Notes: generated by a model not told the origin, from the sequence alone. A stretch of DNA of 57,952 nucleotides from Olavius algarvensis Delta 4 endosymbiont (GCA_905176665.1 CAJINA010000209.1:1-57952), one strand, 5' to 3'; positions 1 to 9,183 are shown, counted from the first letter of the stretch. Made by a program: numbers and translations.

Positions 1-1125
1 ACTGGTGGTGGTCGCGGTAAACGGGTTGCCCGCGGCATCGGCGCCGGCGACGGTGGCATCGAAACTGGTATCGGCGGCCAGGTCACTGCCGGCCACACTA
101 ATGGTCCAGGTGGTGTTGTCGGCATTGACGGTGCCACTGTACGCGGTGCCGTTAATGGTGAAGCTGACCGTATCGCCGGAGCTGGCATCGCCGGAGACGG
201 TCCCGGAGACATTGACGGCCCCGCCGGCTTCGGCGGCATTGACAATATCGTCGGCGGTGATGGGATCCACGCTGATGGTGGCGGCGGCTACAAGGTCGAC
301 CGTGTAGCCTTCGGTATCGGTGGCGGTGGCTTCGGGGTTGGCGCCGCCGACGCTGGTGGTGACGGAGGCGTCGATGGTGGTGTCGGCATCATCTCTCAGG
401 TCGGTGCCGGCGACGTCGATGCTGAAATTGTTACTGGCATCGACCAGTCCGGTGTAGGTGGTGCCATTGACGGTCAGGGTGACGGTATCGCCGGGGGCGA
501 CATCGCCGCCGGTGGAGCCGGTGACCGCGATGTTGGTGCCGACTTCGGCCGCGCTGATGATGTCATCGGCGGTGATGTTGGCATCCAGGGCGATCGAGGC
601 CGTGGGCAGCGTGGCATCGACCGTGGGTGCAACAGGAGCAGATTCAGGGCTATCCGGCCCGGTGGGCGGGTAGGTTCCCGTGAGTGGATCGGGGGGAAGT
701 GTGCCCGGTCCATCTTCGCCATCCAGCAGACGGCTGCCAACCTGGCCCCGGGTCGTATCGCCACTATAGTAATTGACATCATATTCAAAGGCATCGTCCG
801 CGACGCCCAGGGACGTCTCGATTTCGGCATCCTCTAATTCTGCCCCGCTTTCGATGAGCTTTTGCAACATCTCAACTTCGTGCACGATAGCATCATACGG
901 ATCCACCTGGCTGAGAACGGAATCATCGAGCAGAACCCGAGCGCTCTCGCCCAGGTGGATGGTATTGCCATTATCCAGAAGGATCGTGATAAAAGAGCCT
1001 GCCGGGGTTTCGATGAGTTCGTTTTCATAGACGAATTCTCCCGGCAAAAGTTCACGAACTTCTCCTAAAGGGGTACGGGCAGTTACGGGACCTGAAATTG
1101 ATTGAATGCTACCGGCTTTGGCCAT
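1..1125 (-). CDS. LapA/BapA-type giant adhesin, N-terminal part (runs off the left edge)
   Basis: The minus frame is open from an ATG at 1125 to base 1 (375 codons) with no stop, so only the N-terminus is present. GGAGGT at 1131-1136 lies 5 bases before the ATG. Residues 1-75 ([20 protein letters not shown], then a FecR-like segment with ITILLDNG and [10 protein letters not shown]) resemble the N-terminal retention module that holds LapA-like adhesins in the outer membrane. A Pro/Gly-rich linker follows to about residue 170. Then come Ig-like repeats of about 100 residues with the recurring motif ITADDI-x-AAE-x-G and GDTV-x-(L/F)T(V/I)NGT. Such proteins are exported by type I secretion for biofilm attachment; no secretion genes are in view. 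The family call is from pattern recognition, and total length is unknown. Confidence 0.85.
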   Translation of the reverse strand, partial: MAKAGSIQSISGPVTARTPLGEVRELLPGEFVYENELIETPAGSFITILLDNGNTIHLGESARVLLDDSVLSQVDPYDAIVHEVEMLQKLIESGAELEDAEIETSLGVADDAFEYDVNYYSGDTTRGQVGSRLLDGEDGPGTLPPDPLTGTYPPTGPDSPESAPVAPTVDATLPTASIALDANITADDIISAAEVGTNIAVTGSTGGDVAPGDTVTLTVNGTTYTGLVDASNNFSIDVAGTDLRDDADTTIDASVTTSVGGANPEATATDTEGYTVDLVAAATISVDPITADDIVNAAEAGGAVNVSGTVSGDASSGDTVSFTINGTAYSGTVNADNTTWTISVAGSDLAADTSFDATVAGADAAGNPFTATTTS

Positions 1126-1414
1126 GACTTACCTCCGCATATAAATTTCACAAGATAATCTATTATATGAGTTGGAGGAAAAAAAGAAATTGTACCAAGG
1201 TCCAATTTTTACGGCTATTTTCAATTCAATGACATAACAGCTTGAAAAAATTATTAAAATAAAATGTGGCCGGTGGGTGTCCAATTCTGGATAAAATGGG
1301 CTGGAAAATCAAAAAACTTTCAATATTACAAAAAGTTAAGTATAGATTGTTTGGGAAGGATGGATATGTTGCCGGCTGCGATTGAGCAGGCGGGTTGCGC
1401 AGCAGTAAGCTGAC
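1126..1414. other. AT-rich promoter region of the adhesin gene
   Basis: No gene is seen here. The stretch is strongly AT-rich compared with the flanking GC-rich genes. It contains the adhesin ribosome binding site and presumably its promoter, but no operator or -35/-10 pair is clear enough to mark. Confidence 0.5.
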
Positions 1415-1447
1415 CACCGCAGTGACGCGTCATGCGTTACTGCGGTG
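1415..1447. terminator. Inverted repeat between gcdA and the adhesin gene
   Basis: CACCGCAGTGACGC (1415-1428) and GCGTTACTGCGGTG (1434-1447) pair over 13 of 14 positions around a 5-base loop. It lies just after the gcdA stop on the minus strand, where a terminator would be expected. No U-tract follows, so an attenuator or protein-binding dyad is also possible. Confidence 0.45.
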
Positions 1448-1462
1448 ATCGGGTCTGAAAAT

Positions 1463-3196
1463 TTACCCTTTGATAAGCCGCGGCAGCATCATCTGATGCT
1501 GGGGGCAGATGGATTCAGGATTCTGATAGGACGCTCCTGCGAAGGCTTTCAGGTAGCTGCGCAGGGAGCCGAGATCGACCACTTCATCCACAAACCCGTG
1601 CTGGGCGCAGTAAATGGGACGGGAGTAGTCATGGTACTCCTGGGCCATCTGGTTCATTTTATCGATGGTTGGCTGCAGGTCGCGCCCCGCATCCTTTTCT
1701 TTTACCAGGCGGCGGGAAAAACTGGCTGCCGCGGCAGTTTCGCCATGCATGACGTAAATCTCAGTCGTGGCGACCCCCAGCGTGAAGGCGTTGTGCCGAT
1801 TGGCCGTGGGGCCACCCATGACATAGTGTGCCGCGGCCGTACCCTTGCGCAGCACCACCAGGGTCATGGGCACGTTGGTCTGCTGGATGGAGTAGATCAG
1901 GCTCTGGCCCAGACCGAGTAATTCGGCCTTTTCGGCGATATCACCCACATCAATGCCGGAAGTGTCCTGGAACCAGATGACCGGCACCCGGTCGCGGCCG
2001 CACTGGGTGACAAATTCGTTCATTTTGATCAGGCCCTGGCGGTAGAGTTTGCCGCCGATACCCGGGTAATCCGCGTATTCAGGATAGTTTTCACCCAAAA
2101 AGCCCTGACGGTTACCGATGCACCCCACCAGGAAACCGTCCATCTTCACCAGGCCGGTATAAATTTCAGGGCCGTAATCGGGTCTGAATTCCATATGTTC
2201 GCTGCCGTCCACCAGACGGGCGAGGACTTCATCGAAATTGTACATCCGCTTCTGGTTGAAGGGAATCAGGCTGTAGAGATCTTCAGCATCGAAGGCCGGT
2301 TCCTTGGGTTCGGCCACGCGGAAAAATTTCGGGTTGTAAGCCGGCATGTCCTTCATGTAGTCTTTAAGGCCGTCCAGCAACTCGGTCTCCTCCTCGAAAA
2401 CGTACCTGAAAAAACCCGTTTCATCGTGGTGGATGTCGACCGATCCGGGTGGTTTGGCCTTGAACTGCTTGGCGGCTGAAATCAATGCCTCGGCGCCGTC
2501 CACATCAAAATGCCCCTTGGGGGACATGCCGCTGAGAATACCACCGCCCCCGACAGCGATATTGCAATTCTTGTGGGCGAAGAGGATCGTTGGACTGATG
2601 CCCTGGTAGCCGCCGCCGGCTGGATTGGTCCCGTAGATGCCGGCCAGAATGGGGATACCCAATGTGTTCAGTTCGGCATGGCGGAAGAAGGTGGTTCCGG
2701 AGCCCTTGCGGTCGGCGTAGAATTTTTCCTGCTCAGTCAGTTTGACCCCGCTGCAGTTCACCAGCCATACCAGCGGGATGTGCAGGCGCTTGGACAGATC
2801 CGTGGCGCGAAAGACATTTTCAGCCTGCCCGGGCAGCCAGGCACCGGCCATCACCTTGTTATCAAAACCGATTACAACCGCCCATTTACCCGATATTTTT
2901 CCCAGGCCGCTAATCACATTATTGGTGCCCTCGACATTGTCATAGGGATTGTACAGGGTGTTGAGCGGGCACCAGGTGTCCGGATCCAACAGGTAATTCA
3001 GGCGCTGATACACAGTCATCAGACCACGGGCATTGATTTTCTCGGCGGGGAAACCGGCATTTTTTACCTTGTCTACGGCAGCGGCAACCTCGGCTTCCAC
3101 TTCTTTGATCTGGGTTACGCTTTCAGCTGCGCTTTTTATCTGTCCCTCGGCGAGTTTTCGTCCAAATGACGGCATTTTTTCAAAATAGGGTTTCAT
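1463..3196 (-). CDS. gcdA: Glutaconyl-CoA decarboxylase carboxyltransferase (alpha) subunit
   Basis: This 577-residue acyl-CoA carboxyltransferase matches the biotin-dependent glutaconyl-CoA decarboxylase alpha subunit (about 587 residues in Acidaminococcus) along its whole length. Shared blocks include GAW-PGQAE, VNCSGVK, GIYGTNPAGGGY, GGKLYRQGL, VIWFQDTSGIDVG, LRKGTAAAHYV and the C-terminal AYQNPESICP-HQM. The subunit moves CO2 from glutaconyl-CoA to biotin, giving crotonyl-CoA; in the full complex biotin decarboxylation at the membrane pumps sodium. The biotin carrier and membrane subunits are not in this window. It is the last gene of a minus-strand run with the acyl-CoA dehydrogenase (3776-4939), whose product could be its substrate. 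A related propionyl- or methylcrotonyl-CoA carboxylase is less likely given the GcdA-specific N- and C-termini. Confidence 0.88.
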   Translation of the reverse strand: MKPYFEKMPSFGRKLAEGQIKSAAESVTQIKEVEAEVAAAVDKVKNAGFPAEKINARGLMTVYQRLNYLLDPDTWCPLNTLYNPYDNVEGTNNVISGLGKISGKWAVVIGFDNKVMAGAWLPGQAENVFRATDLSKRLHIPLVWLVNCSGVKLTEQEKFYADRKGSGTTFFRHAELNTLGIPILAGIYGTNPAGGGYQGISPTILFAHKNCNIAVGGGGILSGMSPKGHFDVDGAEALISAAKQFKAKPPGSVDIHHDETGFFRYVFEEETELLDGLKDYMKDMPAYNPKFFRVAEPKEPAFDAEDLYSLIPFNQKRMYNFDEVLARLVDGSEHMEFRPDYGPEIYTGLVKMDGFLVGCIGNRQGFLGENYPEYADYPGIGGKLYRQGLIKMNEFVTQCGRDRVPVIWFQDTSGIDVGDIAEKAELLGLGQSLIYSIQQTNVPMTLVVLRKGTAAAHYVMGGPTANRHNAFTLGVATTEIYVMHGETAAAASFSRRLVKEKDAGRDLQPTIDKMNQMAQEYHDYSRPIYCAQHGFVDEVVDLGSLRSYLKAFAGASYQNPESICPQHQMMLPRLIKG

Positions 3197-3297
3197 GGGC
3201 GACTCCTGTGTGTTTACCTTAATTGTTTAGAATTCTGGCAATTTTTTGAATGATGCCTTGTCTTTAGTTAATTCCGGCAATGATTGCAAGAAAAATT

Positions 3298-3314
3298 TAC
3301 CGACCGTTCGGTAG
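3298..3314. promoter_or_regulatory. TetR-type operator upstream of gcdA
   Basis: TACCGACCGTTCGGTAG contains ACCGA and TCGGT half-sites separated by 4 bases. It lies about 100 bases before gcdA, in the gap after the CMD-family gene. A near copy sits between the TetR gene and the dehydratase operon at 9214-9228, suggesting one regulator for both. Confidence 0.55.
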
Positions 3315-3335
3315 TTTTCCTTTTCCGCCGCACCG

Positions 3336-3731
3336 CTATTCATTAGACAGAGGCCACATGTCCTTTTCTTGAAGTACGGTCCGCAGGGTTTTCAGGGCCT
3401 GATTGGTGGCCGGAACCCCGCCGTAAATGGCCGTTTGGAAAATGGTTTCAGCTATCTCCTGCGGAGAGCATCCCACGTTGAGGGCGGCCTCGATATGCAA
3501 CTTCAGCTCCTCGAGACGGGACAGCACGGTCAAGGCAGCTACGGTGACCAACTGGCGGGTCGGATGGGGCAACTTCTCACGGGCATACATCTGGCCGGTA
3601 ATGAAAAGGGACAGGTCCCGGGCCAGACCTTTGTCAAAGGACTGCCACAAATCGAAAGGCCGCTCATCCGTGACCCCGTCAAAGTAAAGTTGAGCCGTTT
3701 TCTTTGTTTTTTCAATTATCTCTTTGCTCAC
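3336..3731 (-). CDS. Carboxymuconolactone decarboxylase (CMD/AhpD-like) family protein
   Basis: The 131-residue product carries the CMD-family core: a helix with LVTVAALTVLSRLEELKLHIEA and then NVGCSPQEIAETIFQTAIYGG (as separate short blocks), with one Cys in the GCSPQEI segment. I start it at GTG 3731 because AAGGAG lies 8 bases upstream; the longer open frame to 3947 would overlap the dehydrogenase gene and encodes Cys/Pro-rich nonsense. Family members are decarboxylases or peroxiredoxin-like disulfide enzymes. The substrate here is unknown. Its place between the acyl-CoA dehydrogenase and gcdA suggests an accessory role in the same pathway or in protecting it from oxidants (inference). Confidence 0.75.
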   Translation of the reverse strand: MSKEIIEKTKKTAQLYFDGVTDERPFDLWQSFDKGLARDLSLFITGQMYAREKLPHPTRQLVTVAALTVLSRLEELKLHIEAALNVGCSPQEIAETIFQTAIYGGVPATNQALKTLRTVLQEKDMWPLSNE

Positions 3732-3775
3732 AACGGGTTCTCCTTGTTCGGGTTTACCGGATATATCCACTGGCT

Positions 3776-4939
3776 CTAACGGTTGGCCTTGCGGATACCC
3801 AACTGATCCAGGGCAATGATCCATTTGCAGATGTTGGCAGAGCCTTCCACCATCGAATAGGTGGGGGCATCCCGGTAGAAACGGGCAACCGGATATTCCG
3901 TCGAATAGCCGTAGGCCCCGTAGATGCGCATGGCATAATTGGAGCACTTGGTAGCGATCTCCCCGGCCAGGTATTTGGCCATGGCCACATCCAATCCGTT
4001 GTTGAGTTTGCCCTGATCCTTGGCATAGGCGGCCTTGTAGACCATCAGCCGGGCGGCTTCGATTTCGGCGGCCATCTGGGCTACCATGTCCTGGTTCATC
4101 TGAAATTGTCCGATCAGTTTGCCGAACTGTTTGCGCTGATTACAGTATTTGACGACCGCATCCAGGCATGCCTGGGCCAGGCCTACGCCGCCGGCAGCCG
4201 CCGAGAGTCTGGTCTGGTTGAGGGAGCCGAACACGATCTTGGCGCCATCACCCGGTTTGCCCAGAATGTTCTCCTTGGGCACTTTGGTATTGTCCAGGAA
4301 TACCTCGCCAGTGGGTGAAGAATGCGAGCCCATCTTTTCGAGACCGGAAGTCTTGATGCCATTGAAATTTTTAGGTTCGATGACAAAGGCGGACAGACCT
4401 TTAGAGCCCTTGTCCTGGTCGGTGTAGGCATAATAAATCAGGACATCGGCCACATTCGCATTGGAGATCCAGGTTTTCGAACCGTTGATCAGCCAGTGGT
4501 CGCCCTTGTCTTCGGCCGTGGAACTCATGGCCATCACATCGGAGCCGGCGTCCGGTTCGGTAATTCCAAAGCCTCCCAGGTATTCCGCGGTGCAGAGCTT
4601 TTCGATATATTTTTTCTTCAGTTCTTCACTGCCGTAAGTAAAAATAGTGTAAGCACAGCCCAGTACCTGCATATTGACCTGCACTCTTAAGCTACTGGAT
4701 ACCTTGGCAATTTCTTCAGTGACAATCATGGCCGCCAGCCAGCCCATCTCCTCGCCGCCATACTCTTCCGGAATAACGGTGCCGAAAAACCCCAAATCAC
4801 CCATAGGGCGCATAGCTTCCTTGTACGGCAGGTAATGCTCAGCATCCCATTCATCAACATTGGGGGCGATTTTCTTTTTAGCGAATTCACGAACGGCTTT
4901 TTGGAGCATTTGAAGTTCTTTTGACAACGTGAAATCCAT
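3776..4939 (-). CDS. Acyl-CoA dehydrogenase, probably non-decarboxylating glutaryl-CoA dehydrogenase
   Basis: A 387-residue FAD-dependent acyl-CoA dehydrogenase. Visible signatures are GGFGITEPDAGSD (flavin loop), WISNA, RKQFGKLIGQFQ and the catalytic base Glu365 in YSMVEGSANI. An Arg at residue 85 in SSLRVQ lies where glutaryl-CoA dehydrogenases bind the distal carboxylate. Sulfate reducers such as Desulfococcus are known to have a glutaryl-CoA dehydrogenase that stops at glutaconyl-CoA, leaving decarboxylation to GcdA, and gcdA is two genes downstream here. That context is the main reason for the substrate call; another short-chain or dicarboxylyl acyl-CoA cannot be excluded. Expected electron acceptor is ETF, which is not encoded nearby. 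Confidence 0.8.
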   Translation of the reverse strand: MDFTLSKELQMLQKAVREFAKKKIAPNVDEWDAEHYLPYKEAMRPMGDLGFFGTVIPEEYGGEEMGWLAAMIVTEEIAKVSSSLRVQVNMQVLGCAYTIFTYGSEELKKKYIEKLCTAEYLGGFGITEPDAGSDVMAMSSTAEDKGDHWLINGSKTWISNANVADVLIYYAYTDQDKGSKGLSAFVIEPKNFNGIKTSGLEKMGSHSSPTGEVFLDNTKVPKENILGKPGDGAKIVFGSLNQTRLSAAAGGVGLAQACLDAVVKYCNQRKQFGKLIGQFQMNQDMVAQMAAEIEAARLMVYKAAYAKDQGKLNNGLDVAMAKYLAGEIATKCSNYAMRIYGAYGYSTEYPVARFYRDAPTYSMVEGSANICKWIIALDQLGIRKANR

Positions 4940-5194
4940 TTGATTCCTCCTGACGGCTGATTGTCCTAAGTTAAAGACTTTTCCTGCCGTTGTGACGCAT
5001 AGTTTGCCGGGTATGATGCAGGCATTTCCGTAAGATGGCAGGCAGGTTTTTGGCTGCGAAAAAAGCTACATTACAGCTATATTATCATTATGTTTTAGTC
5101 AAGCGAATTTAGGTGCAATCCGATCAAGTTTTCTCTACGGCCATAAGCCGGTTTTTGTCATTCAGCGTTGATCGTTCGAACCGCATCTAGCCGG

Positions 5195-6490
5195 TCACAG
5201 GCTCTGTACGCGTTCGATTACCGCCCTGGATGCTTCCAGGACTTTTCCGCTGAAACGATATGTCAAGGCGCGGTCCAGCATTTCGGTGGTGATGACTCTC
5301 TCAGCCCGGGCCAGAACCGCCAGGGCCGCCAAGGCCATATCGGGTGATTTTACCGCCAGGGCCTTGATATCGATTTCCTTGGTTTCGGCCTGGGTAGCGG
5401 GCGTTTCCAGGCCGAGCGGTTTGATAACCAGCGATTCCGGTCCCAGCTCGGCAAACAGGTCTTTACGTCGGGCTATGCCCTCCGGACCGATGGCGATTAC
5501 CACGTTCGGACGTTCAATGCCGGTGAATTCGATATCGTCCGGTGCCAGGATCAATTCGCTGATGGAGTGTCCCCGCAATACCGTAATCGGGTAGTCGTTT
5601 TTCTGTGTAGCTTGCAGTCCGGCTGTCATCCCGCCAAGGCAGAGGCTCTCGCCGGCCGTTACAATCCGCTGACCAGCTCCCCCAAGAATGATGACTTCCT
5701 GACGATTACCGACCGGGGCCCTGTATTCGGGTTCAATGGCGGCCGGCTGGCCGGGCAAGGGCAGAGCCGCGGCGGTGGCGCGGTACTGGGCGCCGTATTC
5801 CGCCCGCAGGTTCTGTTCGATCTCACCCGTATACGGCTTGCGTGCATCTATTTCCGCGGCGATCATTTTGGGCGTCAGTTTATTGGCCCGGGTGTAGCGG
5901 CCCGGGCAGACGCCCCACATATCGATAAACGAGAAGCCTTTGAAACGAATAGCATCTTCAATGGTTGCCGCCAGTCCTTTGTCGTAACACGAGCACCGGG
6001 TGACGTGGGGCGCACCGGCGGCAGCCGTCACCTCGCAGGCATCCATGGGCAGGTCGAGCTGGTTGAGAAATCCCGATCCCACAACGGCATCGGTGGGTGT
6101 GGTGGCCGAAAATTGTCCGCCGGTCATGCCGAAATTAAAATTGTTCAGGATTAACAGGGTGAGATCGAGATTGCGCCGGCAGGCGGACAGCAGGTGGGCC
6201 CCGCCGATACCGAGTCCGCCGTCCCCCATGGTGACAATCACCGTGAGGTCCGGCCGGGCCATCTTAAGGCCGGTGGCATACGTCAGGGCCCGTCCGTGCA
6301 GGCCGTGCATGGCGTGGGTGTTGAAAAACGTGTCGAACAATCCGGAACAGCCGATGTCGCTGACGACTACCACGTCTTTCCCCTGCAGTCCCATTTTCAC
6401 GAACGCCCGATCGAGGGCCTTGGTAACCGTATCATGGGAACACCCCGGGCAAAATACCGGCGGGCGGTTTTTATTCAGCAGGCTATCCAT
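5195..6490 (-). CDS. 2-oxoacid:ferredoxin oxidoreductase, fused beta (TPP) and gamma subunits
   Basis: Residues 1-210 are a TPP-binding beta subunit: FCPGCSHD near the N-terminus, DIGCSG, and the TPP motif GDGGLGIGG with LLILNN downstream. Residues from about 265 (VIILGGAGQRIVTAGE) to 431 match the gamma subunit, joined through a short linker. The enzyme oxidatively decarboxylates a 2-oxoacid to acyl-CoA and reduces ferredoxin. It overlaps the alpha-subunit gene by 8 bases, so the two are translationally coupled. No dedicated delta ferredoxin subunit is present; FeS-binding Cys are limited to those in the beta part. The 2-oxoacid (2-oxoglutarate, pyruvate or an aryl pyruvate) cannot be read from sequence. 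Confidence 0.85.
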   Translation of the reverse strand: MDSLLNKNRPPVFCPGCSHDTVTKALDRAFVKMGLQGKDVVVVSDIGCSGLFDTFFNTHAMHGLHGRALTYATGLKMARPDLTVIVTMGDGGLGIGGAHLLSACRRNLDLTLLILNNFNFGMTGGQFSATTPTDAVVGSGFLNQLDLPMDACEVTAAAGAPHVTRCSCYDKGLAATIEDAIRFKGFSFIDMWGVCPGRYTRANKLTPKMIAAEIDARKPYTGEIEQNLRAEYGAQYRATAAALPLPGQPAAIEPEYRAPVGNRQEVIILGGAGQRIVTAGESLCLGGMTAGLQATQKNDYPITVLRGHSISELILAPDDIEFTGIERPNVVIAIGPEGIARRKDLFAELGPESLVIKPLGLETPATQAETKEIDIKALAVKSPDMALAALAVLARAERVITTEMLDRALTYRFSGKVLEASRAVIERVQSL

Positions 6491-7604
6491 AGTTCACCGT
6501 CCTTTCGATCTGAGCCGGGGTGATCAGTTTGCCGTTCATCTGCCCCAGGAACGACACCCTCTTTTCAGGCAATATCCGTTCGATTTCACGCACATATTGC
6601 CCCAGGTTCATTTCAACCATAACGATCCGATCGTATTTTTCTGCAATTTCATTTATTTTTTCTTCAGGCACCGGCCAGAGGGTTTTCAGAGACAGGTGGG
6701 AAACCGGTTTGCCGCTTGCCTCCAAATTGCGGACAGCGGTCATCGCGGCCCGCGTGGTAACCCCATACGTGATCAGCAGGGTATCGGTATCCGCCACCGG
6801 GTCGTATTCGTAGTAGCTAAACCCGTTCACGGCCCGACTCAATTTGTCCCGCAGTCTTTCAACGTTTGCTTCAATCTGGCCGGGATCCACGGTAATGTAT
6901 CCATTCGGACCGTGGGTCGACGAGGTTTGCCGGGATAGAATATCTCCGCCGATCGGTTCGAAATAGGGGATCTGGATGCCATCCGGGGTGGCAAAGGGTA
7001 GGTAATCAGTGCCGGCCGGGGACGGCTGCCGGTCAACGATGCCAGGATCTGACAGGGCGTCTAGATCGACACTCTCCTTGGTCATGGCGATTTCTTTGTT
7101 GGACGCGATAAAGACCGGGCAGCGATAGGTCTCGGCCAGGTTGAAAGCGTGCCGGGTAAGTTCGTAGCATTCGCGGGGATCGGAGGGCGCCAGTACGATG
7201 ACCGGCAGGCCGCCGCTGTTGCCCCAGCGCATAAACTGGACATCGCCATCAGCCCCCAGGGTTGCCGATCCGGTAGAGGGGCCCAAACGCTGGATGTTGA
7301 CGATTACCAGCGGAATTTCACTGCCGATGGCAAATGAAATCTGCTCACTGTAAAGACTGATACCCGGGCCGGAAGTGGCGGTCATAACCTTCATGCCGGC
7401 CATGGAAGCACCCAGGCAGTAGCCAATAGAGGCGATTTCATCCTCACCCTGCAGACAAACACCGTCTGCAGGCGGCAGGTATTTGAGCATGTTGTTGAGA
7501 ATGGTGGTCGCCGGTGTTATCGGGTAACCGGCAAAAAAGCGGCATCCGGATGCCATGGCCCCCAGGGCAATGGCCTCGTTGCCCTCTATGAAAGACAAGT
7601 TCAT
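6483..7604 (-). CDS. 2-oxoacid:ferredoxin oxidoreductase alpha subunit
   Basis: This 373-residue protein opens with GNEAIALGAMASGCRFFAGYPITPAT, here cited as the blocks GNEAIALGA and FAGYPITPAT, typical of KorA/VorB-type alpha subunits. It also has ATSGPGISLYSE, IVNIQRLGPSTG and the C-terminal transketolase-like blocks TLLITYGV and MVEMNLGQ. It pairs with the beta-gamma fusion just downstream. The KorA label is common for such proteins in Desulfobacterota, but substrate is unproven. Reduced ferredoxin from this enzyme would be a suitable donor for the dehydratase activator at 13406-14176 (inference). Confidence 0.85.
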   Translation of the reverse strand: MNLSFIEGNEAIALGAMASGCRFFAGYPITPATTILNNMLKYLPPADGVCLQGEDEIASIGYCLGASMAGMKVMTATSGPGISLYSEQISFAIGSEIPLVIVNIQRLGPSTGSATLGADGDVQFMRWGNSGGLPVIVLAPSDPRECYELTRHAFNLAETYRCPVFIASNKEIAMTKESVDLDALSDPGIVDRQPSPAGTDYLPFATPDGIQIPYFEPIGGDILSRQTSSTHGPNGYITVDPGQIEANVERLRDKLSRAVNGFSYYEYDPVADTDTLLITYGVTTRAAMTAVRNLEASGKPVSHLSLKTLWPVPEEKINEIAEKYDRIVMVEMNLGQYVREIERILPEKRVSFLGQMNGKLITPAQIERTVNYG

Positions 7605-7624
7605 TTTTACTCCTGGTTTATATA

Positions 7625-7650
7625 ATTACAAATTTGATTAAATTCAATAT
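7625..7650. promoter_or_regulatory. Candidate GntR operator before the oxidoreductase operon
   Basis: The motif AATTTGATTA (7631-7640), embedded in very AT-rich DNA just upstream of the alpha-subunit start, is repeated exactly at 8430-8439 upstream of the GntR regulator gene. This suggests regulation of the operon and autoregulation by the same protein. Confidence 0.45.
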
Positions 7651-7705
7651 TGGACAAAGCCTGAAGAAGCAGCGTCGCCTGGGTGGTCAACCGTCCTAAG
7701 GCCAC

Positions 7706-8401
7706 TCAGAACGCAGATTCTTCCTTTTCGGCAATCATGCGTCCCAATCCCTCGAGCACGTGTCTTTGTACGTCTTTTATATGCGCGGAGAGGACTTTTT
7801 GCGCCTGATCCGTATCCCGACGCGTCACGGCATCAAAAATATCACGATGTGCGGTATCGACCGTATCCATAAAATTGACAAACAGAATGCTGCCCCTGTA
7901 TTTCAAGTAAAGCAGGTCAAACAGGTCTTTTAAAACCTTCTGCTGAACCGAACAGCCGGAAAGAGATGCCAGGACCAGGTGAAAATCCATATCTTTCAGA
8001 AGACGCTCATTCAGGTACACACGGGAGGAAGCGTTGCGATGTTCTTCCAGAGCCTGCTTTAATTTGAGGATACCCGCTTCATCGAGGTTCTCTACAATTT
8101 TAGGCAGCAGAGAAAGTTCCACCAGTTCGCGCATTTCGTATATCTCTTTGACTTCTTTGAGACTGATCGGTTCGGTGAAGTAACCCCGGTTCGGCTCCCG
8201 ACGAACGATGCCCTGAAACTCCAGCCACTTCAGCGCCTGTATAACCGGGGTGGGGCTCATGTCCAAACGTTTGGCGAGATCGGCGTAGACGATTTTCTGT
8301 CCAGGGGCGATCTCATTGTGAAACAGCATGCGGCGAATACCGTTAAAAGCCTTCAGGGTATGGTCTTCACGGCTGATTTTTTTTGGTTTGCGCTTGCTCA
8401 T
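7706..8401 (-). CDS. GntR-family transcriptional regulator (FCD/VanR-like)
   Basis: The 231-residue product has an N-terminal winged helix-turn-helix (residues 15-80, with GQKIVYADLAKRLDMSPTPV and ALKWLEFQGIV) and an all-helical C-terminal FCD ligand domain. The FCD domain shows the usual pattern EMRELVE, DMDFHLVLA and AHRDIFDAV with metal- or acid-binding His/Asp positions. It lies directly upstream of the 2-oxoacid:ferredoxin oxidoreductase genes on the same strand. A shared AT-rich motif in front of both suggests it controls them in response to an organic acid or its CoA ester; the ligand is not known. Confidence 0.88.
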   Translation of the reverse strand: MSKRKPKKISREDHTLKAFNGIRRMLFHNEIAPGQKIVYADLAKRLDMSPTPVIQALKWLEFQGIVRREPNRGYFTEPISLKEVKEIYEMRELVELSLLPKIVENLDEAGILKLKQALEEHRNASSRVYLNERLLKDMDFHLVLASLSGCSVQQKVLKDLFDLLYLKYRGSILFVNFMDTVDTAHRDIFDAVTRRDTDQAQKVLSAHIKDVQRHVLEGLGRMIAEKEESAF

Positions 8402-8415
8402 CGGGAGAGCCTCTT

Positions 8416-8446
8416 ATAATCTAATTTAAAATTTGATTATATTAGT
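8416..8446. promoter_or_regulatory. Candidate GntR autoregulatory operator
   Basis: TAATC and GATTA half-sites flank an AT-rich core with AATTTGATTA at 8430-8439, matching 7631-7640. It lies 30 bases upstream of the GntR start codon. Confidence 0.45.
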
Positions 8447-8507
8447 GTTGTGCATAAGTCAAGTACACTTTAATTGAGGCTTGCCTATATATTGGGGGTA
8501 ATTTTTC

Positions 8508-9122
8508 TCAGGAATCTTGCAGCAGGGCGAACATTCTTTCAAAACGGCGTCCAATGCGCTGCATGTGGGCGGCCTTATCCGCTTCGGATCTTCCGGGGTA
8601 TTTGCGAAAGGCGATCAGGATACCGCTCAGGGATGAAAACAGGGTGTGGGCAAGCAGGCGGGTGTTATCGCTATATCCGAGTTTTTCGAAAATCAGTGCA
8701 AATTGATCTATGACCTGTCGGGATACCGAATCCAATTTCTCCACAGACTCGTTACGTTTATTGCCGTACAGGGCGAAATGGGTGATCATGCGCCACTGGG
8801 CTTCATGGGTCATATAGTAATCCAGGAAATAACTGATCACCTGTCCAAGGGATGGATGCTCACCGGCGGCGACATGCGTTTTGAGTTGGGTGATGAAGCG
8901 GCGGGTGTCCCGCACGGTAATTTCCACAAACAGGGCTTCCTGGCTGCTGAAGTAGGTATAAATGGAAGATTTGGCGATGCCGGCCGCCTTTGCGATTTCC
9001 GCCATGCTGACCCGCTCATAGGTCTTCTCGCCAAAGACCGCCCGGGCGGCAGCGATGATCAGTTCGCGTCTCGTTTCCCGTTCCTGCTCTTTTAATTTTA
9101 AAAGGGTGCCGTTTTTTTCCAT
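8508..9122 (-). CDS. TetR-family transcriptional regulator
   Basis: The N-terminal helix-turn-helix is standard for TetR: RRELIIAAARAVFGEKTYERVSM then IAKAAGIAKSSIYTYFSSQEALF (given as short blocks). The C-terminal domain is a helical ligand pocket of unknown specificity. I prefer ATG 9122 (205 residues) because the longer frame to 9176 adds residues unlike the family and has no ribosome binding site; AGGA precedes 9122 by 8 bases. It is divergent from the dehydratase operon at 9294, and a palindrome typical of TetR operators lies between them. A related site upstream of gcdA suggests it ties the two sets of genes together. Confidence 0.85.
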   Translation of the reverse strand: MEKNGTLLKLKEQERETRRELIIAAARAVFGEKTYERVSMAEIAKAAGIAKSSIYTYFSSQEALFVEITVRDTRRFITQLKTHVAAGEHPSLGQVISYFLDYYMTHEAQWRMITHFALYGNKRNESVEKLDSVSRQVIDQFALIFEKLGYSDNTRLLAHTLFSSLSGILIAFRKYPGRSEADKAAHMQRIGRRFERMFALLQDS

Positions 9123-9183
9123 TGCCAAATCCTGCGTTTCAGCGGGCGGATCATAAAATCTGTCCCAACGTAACATTAACGGG

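Noticed and set aside
2195..3169. Long plus-strand frames inside gcdA and similar antisense frames elsewhere
   Set aside because: They are shadows of GC-rich minus-strand genes with strong family matches; none has its own ribosome binding site or domain.
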